A stretch of DNA of 5,644 bases, from positions 1 to 5,644 of the forward strand of contig PEWM01000024.1 of the NCBI GenBank assembly GCA_002779455.1. Reading direction: 5' to 3'. The notes beneath the pieces are model-generated. The model saw nothing but the letters and a program-made list of their open reading frames with translations, had not been told where the DNA came from and did no database searches. Every line of letters starts with the position of its first letter. Position 1 is the stretch's first letter. Made by a program: the position numbers and the translations under genes. Source of the DNA: Deltaproteobacteria bacterium CG07_land_8_20_14_0_80_60_11. Its GTDB lineage: Bacteria; Desulfobacterota; Desulfobaccia; Desulfobaccales; 0-14-0-80-60-11. This document shows, piece after piece, positions 1-5,391 of this stretch.

Positions 1-90
1 ACAGCCTTTCCAGGCTGTGCACGACTAACCTGCTTCCTTGGCGCAGGCTGGAAAGCCTGCGCCACCAATTTAAGTAACTTTTCAAGGCAG
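1..90. repeat. REP-like double-hairpin element, cut by window edge
   Basis: Two adjacent hairpins are visible. The first pairs ACAGCCT (1-7) with AGGCTGT (12-18) around TTCC. The second pairs GGCGCAGGCT (40-49) with AGCCTGCGCC (54-63) around GGAA, a perfect 10-bp stem. The element ends in CCACCAA (62-68), followed at 76-83 by AACTTTTC. The copy at 5467-5540 has the same plan: GC-rich hairpins built on a CAGGCT/AGCCTG core, then GCCACCAA, then AACTTTTC. The left border, expected to be a TTGGTGG arm, should lie outside the window. This is a non-coding, probably multicopy palindromic repeat; copy number cannot be judged here. Confidence 0.7.
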
Positions 91-150
91 CTTGGGTCTT
101 CTTTATGTGCTGGTTATCCAAAAGAGCGCCACGGTGTGGGGAAAATACCA

Positions 151-384
151 ATGGCAAACGAAATCGACAAACTGGGACCAAAAGATTTCTTCATGGGGTG
201 TCTGGTAATAGTGTTAGCCATATTCGTGGTTCCCATACTGGTCCTTTTATTTAAGATAAGTATTTATCTGGCGATATTTATTGGAGTGATTGTGGCTATT
301 GTCTTAGGAACCGCATTGTTAGGTAAAATTATCAGGCTCATCTTTTTCAGAGGAGGGGCAGATGATCAGGATAATATAAAATAA
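151..384 (+). CDS. small two-helix membrane protein, unknown function
   Basis: I do not recognise this 77-residue protein. A short charged N-terminus (about residues 1-13) leads into two strongly hydrophobic stretches, about 14-34 and 36-58, separated by a single Lys. A basic segment (K59, R62, R67) and an acidic tail (D71, D72, D74) follow. This predicts a helical hairpin in the inner membrane, with both ends probably cytoplasmic by the positive-inside rule. ATG 151 is chosen because GGGG at 138-141 sits 9 nt upstream; an in-frame GTG at 136 would add five residues but would consume that site. The gene is clearly more AT-rich than its neighbours, with many ATA, ATT and TTA codons, which hints at recent acquisition or relaxed selection. 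It stands alone between repeats. Hydrophobicity across the full length and clean start and stop codons argue for a real gene, but no family evidence is available. Confidence 0.6.
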   Translation: MANEIDKLGPKDFFMGCLVIVLAIFVVPILVLLFKISIYLAIFIGVIVAIVLGTALLGKIIRLIFFRGGADDQDNIK

Positions 385-500
385 ATCTAATAATCACCTT
401 CCCGGATGGACACTCATTGGGGACGCCAGCCGCCGCGTGGGTTATACCATGTTCACTTTGAAATGAAACAAATTATTCATACAACCTACTGAAATCACTC

Positions 501-529
501 GTAGGGGCGGGTTTGAAACCCGCCCCTAC
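501..529. repeat. perfect 29-bp palindrome (REP/MITE-like)
   Basis: GTAGGGGCGGGTTT (501-514) is the exact reverse complement of AAACCCGCCCCTAC (516-529), with one central base at 515. The tightest realistic fold leaves a short TTTGAAA-type loop. Near-identical palindromes are, from general knowledge, scattered in many environmental bacterial genomes as short interspersed repeats. It lies 117 nt after the small membrane-protein gene and could also stop transcription, although the run that follows is AAAAC rather than a T tract on the plus strand. Confidence 0.75.
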
Positions 530-550
530 AAAACGAACACGGTATTAGAT

Positions 551-615
551 GCCGCGCCAGCCGGAAACGGAAGATGCGGCGGGGTTCGGAGTCCGGCCTC
601 TCCGGGTGGCGCGGC
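551..615. repeat. large imperfect inverted repeat
   Basis: GCCGCGCCA (551-559) pairs exactly with TGGCGCGGC (607-615). After one G/G mismatch the stem continues as CCGGA (561-565) with TCCGG (601-605), giving 15-position arms with one mismatch. A smaller near-palindrome, CGGA-G-TCCG, lies inside at 587-595. It lies upstream of the proposed trxA promoter, so it should not be part of that transcript. It may be a degenerate palindromic repeat; no second copy is seen in the window. Confidence 0.45.
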
Positions 616-719
616 GAAATAAAACTGCCGTCCCGGGCCCGGCCCTTTCCCGGACTGTCCCCTGGCGTGCCCCGGATCCGGTCGGGAGCGCCTTGACGGT
701 TCAGGCCCCGGAAAAGTCA

Positions 720-749
720 TTGACAACAAGCGCCCAAAAAAGATAGTAA
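720..749 (+). promoter_or_regulatory. probable sigma-70-type promoter of trxA-trxB-bamD
   Basis: TTGACA at 720-725 is a perfect -35 hexamer. The -10 is weaker: TAGTAA at 744-749 (18-nt spacing) or AGTAAT at 745-750 (19-nt spacing). The interval turns AT-rich abruptly after a GC-rich stretch, as promoters often do. Transcription would start about 30 nt before trxA, leaving a short leader containing AGGAGG at 776-781. Confidence 0.5.
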
Positions 750-787
750 TAGCAAAATTAGTTCCAATTTATCTCAGGAGGAAAAGA

Positions 788-1111
788 ATGGCTGAACCTC
801 TTCAGGTAAGCGACGCTGATTTCGAACAGGAAATCCTGAAGTCCGATATTCCGGTCTTGGTGGATTTTTGGGCGGCCTGGTGCGGCCCCTGCCGGGCCAT
901 TGGCCCGGTGGTAGAGGAGTTGGCCCGGGATTATGCGGGCAAGGTCAAAGTGGCCAAAATGAACGTGGATGAAAATGCCAAAACCCCGGCAAAATACGGC
1001 ATCAGAGCCATCCCGACCCTGATTATTTTCAAGGGGGGTCAGGTAGCGGAACAGATCACCGGCGCCGTCTCCCGTTCCATTATTGAAAACGCTTTGAAGA
1101 AAGCCCTCTAA
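788..1111 (+). CDS. trxA: thioredoxin 1
   Basis: Cytoplasmic dithiol-disulfide oxidoreductase that reduces protein disulfides and is itself recharged by thioredoxin reductase. The 107-residue length is normal. The active site WCGPC is at residues 31-35, with C32 as nucleophile and C35 as resolving cysteine. The buried acid D26 and the cis-proline P76 (IPT, 75-77) fall at the same positions as in E. coli thioredoxin, and the closing GxV/GAV region precedes the C-terminal helix. There is no signal peptide, so it acts in the cytoplasm. The start is firm: ATG 788 follows AGGAGG (776-781) at 6 nt. It is the first gene of an operon with trxB, whose start lies 14 nt after this stop, so enzyme and reductase are made together. 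Confidence 0.97.
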   Translation: MAEPLQVSDADFEQEILKSDIPVLVDFWAAWCGPCRAIGPVVEELARDYAGKVKVAKMNVDENAKTPAKYGIRAIPTLIIFKGGQVAEQITGAVSRSIIENALKKAL

Positions 1112-1125
1112 GCCATCGGTCCGGC

Positions 1126-2067
1126 ATGCCTGCGTGGGATTATGACCTCATCATCATTGGCGGCGGCCCAGCCGGGCTGACCGCGGGCATCTATGCCGGC
1201 CGGGCCCGCCTCAAGACCCTGCTCCTGGAAAAGCTCATCCACGGCGGGCAGATGATGACCACTGACCTGGTGGAGAACTACCCGGGGTTCCCGGAGGGGA
1301 TCACCGGGTTCGAGCTCAGCGACCGGATGCGGCAACAGGCGGAGCGCTTCGGCCTTTTAATCCGCAGCCAGGAAGTCCTGGAACTGAAACCCGGACAGCC
1401 GATGCACACGGTGGTCCTCCCGGATGGCCAGCTTACCGCTGGCGCCGTCATCATCGCCACCGGCGCCCGTTATCGGCGGTTGGGGGTCCCGGGAGAAGAC
1501 AAACTGACCGGCCGGGGGGTCAGCTTCTGCGCCACCTGTGACGGCGCCTTTTTCAAAGACGAGACCATTGCTATGGTGGGTGGGGGTGACAACGCCCTCA
1601 CCGAAGCCCTTTTTCTGGAACGTTTTGCCAAAAAGATCCACCTGATCCACCGCCGGGATCAATTCCGGGGCGCCAAATACCTCCAGGAACGGGTCTTCCA
1701 GCTCGAAAAGCTGGACAAGGTGGAGATCCACTGGGACAGCGAGGTGGTGGAGTTTTTGGGCCCGGACAACCTGGAAGCCGCTAAGATCAAGAATGTAAGA
1801 ACCCTGGAAGAAACCCTGCTCCCGATTACCGGGGCGTTCATCGCCATCGGCATGCTGCCCAACAGCGGCTGGCTCAAGGATCTCCTGCCCCTGGACGATT
1901 GGGGGTTCCTGTTTACCGACGTCATCATGGCCACCGAAATTCCGGGCATCTTTGCCGCCGGGGACGTGCGCGCCAAACTCTGGCGGCAGATCAGCACCGC
2001 CGTGGGAGATGGGTCAGTGGCGGCCATCGCCGCGGGAAACTACCTGGAAGAGCTGAAGCGAGGGTAA
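1126..2067 (+). CDS. trxB: thioredoxin-disulfide reductase (NADPH, FAD)
   Basis: FAD enzyme that moves electrons from NADPH to thioredoxin. Its 313 residues fit the low-molecular-weight bacterial type. Domains in order are: FAD-binding GGGPAG at 12-17; the GGQMMTTDLVENYPG region at 40-54; the ATG motif at 111-113; the redox-active CATC at 135-138 followed by D139; NADPH-binding GGGDNA at 152-157; HRRDQFR at 175-181, whose arginines bind the NADPH 2'-phosphate; and the second FAD motif GDV at 279-281 with RQ at 287-288. The intact HRRxxFR argues for true NADPH use rather than a ferredoxin- or flavin-dependent relative. No clear Shine-Dalgarno precedes ATG 1126, so translation probably depends on coupling to trxA just upstream. 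The neighbouring trxA supplies its substrate. Confidence 0.96.
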   Translation: MPAWDYDLIIIGGGPAGLTAGIYAGRARLKTLLLEKLIHGGQMMTTDLVENYPGFPEGITGFELSDRMRQQAERFGLLIRSQEVLELKPGQPMHTVVLPDGQLTAGAVIIATGARYRRLGVPGEDKLTGRGVSFCATCDGAFFKDETIAMVGGGDNALTEALFLERFAKKIHLIHRRDQFRGAKYLQERVFQLEKLDKVEIHWDSEVVEFLGPDNLEAAKIKNVRTLEETLLPITGAFIAIGMLPNSGWLKDLLPLDDWGFLFTDVIMATEIPGIFAAGDVRAKLWRQISTAVGDGSVAAIAAGNYLEELKRG

Positions 2068-2070
2068 CCT

Positions 2071-2802
2071 ATGACCAAAAAAGCAGTCATTCAAGGTCTC
2101 CTGGCACTGGTCCTGGTGTTCGCCTTCAGCGGTTGCAGTACCGTCAAGGGCTGGTTCGGCAAAAAGAAATCTGACGATAGGCCCCCGGAAGTTTTGGCCG
2201 AGAAAGGCATCAAGGAACTGAAAAAGAAGAACTATGATGATGCCATCGACACCTTCGGAAAGGTGCGGGACCGCTACCCTTACAGTGAACAGGCTCTCCT
2301 GGCCCAGCTTAAGGTGGCGGACGCCTATTTCTTTAAAAAGAAATTCGATGAAGCCCACCAGGCCTACCGGGAATTCGAAAAACTCCATCCCACCAACAAG
2401 GCCGTGCCTTATTGCATCTACCGGGAAGGCCAGTGTTTCTATCGCCAGCGTTCCACCATCGACCGGGACCAGACGTATACCCTGAAGGCTATCGACGAAT
2501 TCAAGCGGCTCAAGCAAAAATACCCCGACAGCGAATATATCGCCAAGGCGGACTTTTATCTGACCCGCTGCCGCAAGGATCTGGCGGAACACGAATTCTA
2601 CGTGGCCGAGTTCTATTATAGAACCAAACGCTACCAGGCCGCCATCGACCGCTATCAGGCCCTCACGCAGGATTATCCCGATTTCCCCAAGAACGCCGAA
2701 GCCAAGGAGCGCATCCAGGAGTGTCAAGAACTCCTGGCCGCCAAAGATAAACCCAAAGGCATCCTCTCCAAAGTTACCAGCATTTTCGACGCCAAGTGGT
2801 AA
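2071..2802 (+). CDS. bamD: outer-membrane assembly lipoprotein BamD
   Basis: Essential lipoprotein partner of BamA in the machine that inserts beta-barrel proteins into the outer membrane. It starts with a lipoprotein signal peptide: K3-K4, a hydrophobic core at about 5-19, then the lipobox FSGC at 19-22 with C22 as the lipidated residue. The mature part is TPR-like helix pairs with recurring Y-x-x-A-I/x-x-F and YP motifs, roughly at 39-70, 75-107, 137-152 and 172-203. The 243-residue length matches the family (E. coli about 245). The segment around 166-183 (RCRKDLAEHEFYVAEFYY) is the family's conserved core. Four cysteines besides C22 (115, 122, 167, 218) would face the periplasm. Start ATG 2071 lies 3 nt after the trxB stop, with AGGG at 2061-2064 as ribosome site. 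Co-transcription with trxAB is likely. An alternative is another TPR lipoprotein of the same superfamily. Confidence 0.9.
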   Translation: MTKKAVIQGLLALVLVFAFSGCSTVKGWFGKKKSDDRPPEVLAEKGIKELKKKNYDDAIDTFGKVRDRYPYSEQALLAQLKVADAYFFKKKFDEAHQAYREFEKLHPTNKAVPYCIYREGQCFYRQRSTIDRDQTYTLKAIDEFKRLKQKYPDSEYIAKADFYLTRCRKDLAEHEFYVAEFYYRTKRYQAAIDRYQALTQDYPDFPKNAEAKERIQECQELLAAKDKPKGILSKVTSIFDAKW

Positions 2803-2805
2803 GGG

Positions 2806-2836
2806 CGGCCCGGGGGGCCGGCGCAGTTCCGGCCCC
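2806..2836. terminator. possible terminator hairpins after bamD
   Basis: Two overlapping stems begin just after the bamD stop. CGGCCC (2806-2811) can pair with GGGCCG (2815-2820), or GGGGCCGG (2814-2821) with CCGGCCCC (2829-2836) around a 7-nt loop. They exclude each other. No T tract follows directly; the nearest run is TTTT at 2851-2854. This is therefore a weak or non-canonical terminator for the plus-strand operon facing the convergent hdrB. Confidence 0.4.
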
Positions 2837-2932
2837 GTCGGCGCCTTGGCTTTTCCGTCCCTGCCGCACCGATCTTCTCATCCCGGTTTAGTAGCCGCGG
2901 CCCGTCATCCCCCAGGGGTTTGCCTCGGGAGC

Positions 2933-2954
2933 CCGCGCCGGCGCGCCGGCGCGG
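2933..2954. repeat. perfect 22-bp GC-only palindrome between convergent genes
   Basis: The segment is fully self-complementary, with the core GCGCCGGCG (2935-2943) mirrored by CGCCGGCGC (2944-2952) and flanking CC/GG. It lies 44 nt beyond the hdrB stop, read on the minus strand. It could act as a strong transcription-blocking hairpin in either direction, although no T run accompanies it on either strand. No coding frame across 2803-2998 looks real. Confidence 0.5.
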
Positions 2955-2998
2955 CGGGCCTGGCGTGGGCATGGGGGGTGATTTGCCTGGGAAAAACT

Positions 2999-3862
2999 TT
3001 AGGCGATCAGGTTCCTGGCCGCGAGGAGAGGCCGGGGGTCCACCAGGTGACGGCTGAACCAGCCCTCGTAATCCTCCGCCCCCAGGGCCAGGGCCAAAAT
3101 TTCGGAAAAGTGAAAGATGGGCAGCCGGGGCTCCCAGGTGCTGCGGATTTCCAGGTTGAGCTGGCACATGGCGCAGGAGGTCACCAGGCACTCCGCGCCC
3201 ACGGCAACGGCGCTCGCCAAAATCTCGTTCACCAGGGGAGTGACCACGTCGGCCCGGGCGGCGCTCAAGAAACTGCCGCAGCAGCGGTGGGTGAGGGCCT
3301 TGTTGAGGGGGACGCCCCCCAGCATGGTCAGAACGTTGCCCAGCTCCCCCTGGTAATAGGTCCCCTGGCGCAACGCCGGGGGCCGGAATAAGGTGCAGCC
3401 ATAGTAAGGCACGAACTTTAGGCCGTTGAGGTTCCGCACCAGACCCTGCTTCAGGCGCGCCGGTCCCAGGCGCACCAGCACTTCCAAAAAGTGGATGATT
3501 GAAAGGTCCAGGGAGATGGGCCGGCCCCAGCGGCGTTCCTGGGCCCGGAGGGTTTCCGGCTCCCGCGATAGGCGCTGATGGGCCTCCCGCAGGTGGTAGA
3601 GGCAGCGGGGGCACATGACCATGAGGGGGCGGTCGGGGGGGGCCAGGGACAGGTTCCGCACCGCCAGGGAGAAGGCGATCTCCTTATCCAGGATGTTGGC
3701 GGAGGAGGAGCCGCAGCAATTCCAGTCCTCCAATTCGATGAGGTTGAGGCCCAGGATCCCGGCGGCCTCCATCAGGGAAATGTTGCTCTCCCGGGCCGAA
3801 CTCTCCAGGGAACAGCCGGGATAATACGAGAGGTCCGTCAGGTGGTGGCCGCTGCCGGGCAT
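2999..3862 (-). CDS. hdrB: HdrB-like heterodisulfide reductase subunit B (two CCG domains)
   Basis: Catalytic-type subunit that in HdrABC holds two non-cubane [4Fe-4S] clusters and cleaves a disulfide substrate. Both cysteine-rich CCG domains are complete. The first has C17, C49-C50, C84 and C87 (C-x31-CC-x33-CPRC). The second has C156, C194-C195, C230 and C233 (C-x37-CC-x34-CAMC). No ligand is missing, so it should be functional rather than a degenerate CCG protein. The 287-residue length is normal for a free-standing HdrB. There is no signal peptide or membrane helix, so it acts in the cytoplasm. ATG 3862 begins 2 nt after the hdrC stop; GGAAGAGA (minus strand, 3875-3868) inside the end of hdrC is its ribosome site, so the two are translationally linked. 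The substrate is unknown. In non-methanogens related HdrB proteins serve electron bifurcation or menaquinone- and sulfur-linked electron transfer. The related GlpC, LutA and DsrK proteins also carry CCG domains, but the separate HdrC favours HdrB. Confidence 0.88.
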   Translation of the reverse strand: MPGSGHHLTDLSYYPGCSLESSARESNISLMEAAGILGLNLIELEDWNCCGSSSANILDKEIAFSLAVRNLSLAPPDRPLMVMCPRCLYHLREAHQRLSREPETLRAQERRWGRPISLDLSIIHFLEVLVRLGPARLKQGLVRNLNGLKFVPYYGCTLFRPPALRQGTYYQGELGNVLTMLGGVPLNKALTHRCCGSFLSAARADVVTPLVNEILASAVAVGAECLVTSCAMCQLNLEIRSTWEPRLPIFHFSEILALALGAEDYEGWFSRHLVDPRPLLAARNLIA

Positions 3863-3864
3863 GG

Positions 3865-4455
3865 CTATCTCTTCCAGTAAGGGATGAACAGACGGGTGAT
3901 TTCGTTAATGGCCTTGACCCGGGAGGCCTTGAGGTCCATCTTGCGTTTGGCCAACATTCTCAGGCCCACGTCCAGGTCGGCGAACCACTGCCGGACCCGG
4001 GCCTTGTAGCGCAGCATGATCCCCAGCTTGTGGGCCCGGCCGTACTGCTTGATGGAATGGAGGACCTCCCGGTGAAAATCCAGGATATTGGTCTCGGCGA
4101 TCATCGCCCCCTCCTCCAGCGCCAGACGCCGCAGGGTGGCCATGATCGCGGCGATGTCGATCCCCATGGGACACTGGACGGAGCACGTGTGGCACCCCAC
4201 GCAGATCCAGATGGTGTGCGACTCCAAGGCCTGCTGCCGCATGCCGAACTGCACCAGGCGAATGACCCCGTTGGGCGGGTAGTCCATGTGCCGGATGAAA
4301 GGGCAGCCGTTGCCGCAGGTACGGCAGTGGAAGCACCGGCTCAGGTTGGCGCCGCTGAGCCGCTGGATATCCCGGGCCAGGAAGCGATCCTGCTCGGCGA
4401 ACACGATGCGGGTGGCGGCGCCCCGGAGGTTGAGCGCGGATACGGGTGGGTTCAT
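3865..4455 (-). CDS. hdrC: HdrC-like heterodisulfide reductase subunit C (2x[4Fe-4S])
   Basis: Electron-carrying partner of HdrB. Counted from ATG 4455 the protein has 196 residues. Two ferredoxin-type motifs are intact: C41, C44, C47, C51 followed by P (CFHCRTCGNGCP) and C85, C88, C91, C95 followed by P (CVGCHTCSVQCP). They would hold two [4Fe-4S] clusters that relay electrons to HdrB. The remainder is a helical, Lys/Arg-rich C-terminus without membrane segments. An in-frame GTG at 4494 would add 13 Lys/Pro-rich residues. I prefer ATG 4455 because third-position GC falls upstream of it and the likely promoter reaches into that stretch; neither start has a good ribosome site, so this is uncertain. 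It overlaps nothing, leaves 2 nt to hdrB, and an FNR-type site lies just upstream. No HdrA is encoded beside it. Confidence 0.85.
   Translation of the reverse strand: MNPPVSALNLRGAATRIVFAEQDRFLARDIQRLSGANLSRCFHCRTCGNGCPFIRHMDYPPNGVIRLVQFGMRQQALESHTIWICVGCHTCSVQCPMGIDIAAIMATLRRLALEEGAMIAETNILDFHREVLHSIKQYGRAHKLGIMLRYKARVRQWFADLDVGLRMLAKRKMDLKASRVKAINEITRLFIPYWKR
3868..3875 (-). promoter_or_regulatory. ribosome binding site of hdrB inside the hdrC end
   Basis: On the minus strand the bases read GGAAGAGA, overlapping the last codons of hdrC and ending 5 nt before ATG 3862. This supports ATG 3862 as the hdrB start and coupling of the two genes. Confidence 0.6.
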
Positions 4456-4520
4456 GTCCTGGCCATGGCCTTTTGCAGGTTTCGTTGGCTTCACTCTAAT
4501 AATTTTATGATAAACATTGT

Positions 4521-4534
4521 TTGATGTAGATCAA
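4521..4534 (-). promoter_or_regulatory. FNR/CRP-family operator upstream of hdrCB
   Basis: TTGATGTAGATCAA on the plus strand (TTGATCTACATCAA on the minus) matches the FNR pattern TTGAT-N4-ATCAA in all ten specified bases. It sits in the 60-nt gap between the surE stop and hdrC, centred 72 nt before ATG 4455. Possible minus-strand -10 elements follow in the AT-rich stretch: TAGAGT at 4498-4493 would put the centre near the classical -41.5, TATTAG at 4501-4496 near -38.5, and TAAAAT at 4507-4502 near -32.5. FNR-family regulators respond to oxygen, NO or redox state; which one acts here is unknown. The spacing to the -10 would decide activation or repression. Confidence 0.65.
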
Positions 4535-4554
4535 GGAATGGCGATTATCGATGG

Positions 4555-5316
4555 TTATCCCCACTTCAGGGTCTGTAAATCCTTCAGGCTGCGGTAGTCG
4601 GTGAGGTCGTGGTGGATGGGAGTGACGGAGACATAGCCCTGGGCCAGGGCCCCGTAGTCCGTGTCCGGATCCTGGACCGGGCGGGCGTTGATCTCCGCCA
4701 GCCAGTAATAGACGTGCCGCCGGGGGTCCACCCGGCGCTCGAAATGCTCTGTCAGGGGTCCGGTGTCCTGGCGGGTAACCCTGACCCCCTTGACCTCGGC
4801 CCGGGGCAGGTGCGGCAGGTTGACGTTGAGGCAAACCCCGTTGTTCCAGGCGGCCCAGCCCCGGACCTGCTCCAACACCTCCCGGGCCAGGCGGGCGGCG
4901 GCGGCGAAGTCGGCGTTCTCGTCATAGGAGTCCAGGGAGAAGGCCACCCCCTTCACCCCCAGGATGGCGGCCTCGGTGGCCGCGGACACGGTGCCGGAGT
5001 AGAGGACGTTGATGCCCACGTTGGGGCCCAGGTTGATCCCCGAGACCACCAGGTCCGGGGGGTTGGGGAGCAACTCCGCCATGGCTATTTTGACGCAGTC
5101 GGCGGGAAAGCCGCTCACTGCGAAGCCTTCCACGCCGCCGTCGAGGCGCACTTCTCTCACCCGCAACGGATTAATCAGGGTGATGGCGTGTCCCACGGCG
5201 CTCTGCTCGCTTTCCGGGGCCACCACCACCACTTCGCCCAGATGCTTGAGCTCCCGGTAGAGGACCGCCAGCCCCGGGGCGTAAATGCCGTCGTCATTGG
5301 TCAGCAGTATGTTCAA
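4555..5316 (-). CDS. surE: 5'/3'-nucleotidase SurE
   Basis: Metal-dependent phosphatase that hydrolyses nucleoside 5'- and 3'-monophosphates, linked to stationary-phase survival. The 253-residue length is typical. Metal-site residues are all present: D8 and D9 in TNDDGI (6-11), S39 in QSAVGH (38-43), and N95 in SGINLGPN (92-99). The loop YSGTVSAATEA (106-116) and the C-terminal D-Y-x-A-L-x-x-G-Y-V-S-V-T-P segment are also family hallmarks. It is a soluble cytoplasmic enzyme. The start is TTG at 5316, because the conserved MNILLTNDDG begins there and TAAGGAG (minus strand, 5332-5326) sits 9 nt upstream. It is the first minus-strand gene in the window, 60 nt or more ahead of hdrC, and may read through into hdrCB. 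I see no clear promoter; the upstream DNA is palindromic repeats. Confidence 0.96.
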   Translation of the reverse strand: MNILLTNDDGIYAPGLAVLYRELKHLGEVVVVAPESEQSAVGHAITLINPLRVREVRLDGGVEGFAVSGFPADCVKIAMAELLPNPPDLVVSGINLGPNVGINVLYSGTVSAATEAAILGVKGVAFSLDSYDENADFAAAARLAREVLEQVRGWAAWNNGVCLNVNLPHLPRAEVKGVRVTRQDTGPLTEHFERRVDPRRHVYYWLAEINARPVQDPDTDYGALAQGYVSVTPIHHDLTDYRSLKDLQTLKWG

Positions 5317-5325
5317 GGGAGTGTT

Positions 5326-5332
5326 CTCCTTA
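5326..5332 (-). promoter_or_regulatory. ribosome binding site that fixes the surE TTG start
   Basis: The minus strand reads TAAGGAG, a near-perfect Shine-Dalgarno, 9 nt before the TTG at 5316. No ATG or GTG is available at the conserved N-terminus, so this site is the main reason to accept the rare TTG start. Confidence 0.75.
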
Positions 5333-5391
5333 CTTTTCCCGACTCACTGGCGCGGTGCCAAACCCCAAGGGGGCAACTGATCGGCTGGCGG

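Larger units (their letters stand above)
385..787. other. intergenic region upstream of trxA
   Basis: This 403-nt stretch has no convincing gene. The first part (385-500) is AT-rich with no clear signal. It then holds the 29-bp palindrome at 501-529, a GC-rich segment with a large imperfect inverted repeat at 551-615, and a promoter and ribosome site directly before trxA. Two overlapping 65-67-codon frames cross 526-746 on opposite strands. Both run through the palindromic DNA, lack a good ribosome site and have low-complexity Pro/Arg/Gly-rich translations, so I treat them as chance. Confidence 0.6.

Noticed and set aside
2014..2727. 237-codon minus-strand frame opposite bamD
   Set aside because: It mirrors bamD, which has a lipobox, TPR pattern and ribosome site; this frame has no family signal.
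2846..3391. 181-codon plus-strand frame
   Set aside because: It crosses the palindromic convergent gap and lies antisense to hdrB with its conserved cysteines.
2724..3614. 296-codon minus-strand frame
   Set aside because: It overlaps hdrB in another frame on the same strand and also covers the end of bamD; the translation is Pro/Gly/Arg-rich, a typical shadow in GC-rich DNA.
5350..5385. Possible sigma-54 promoter for surE (TTGGCAC on the minus strand)
   Set aside because: The TGGCAC half is present, but no TTGC element follows at the required distance.
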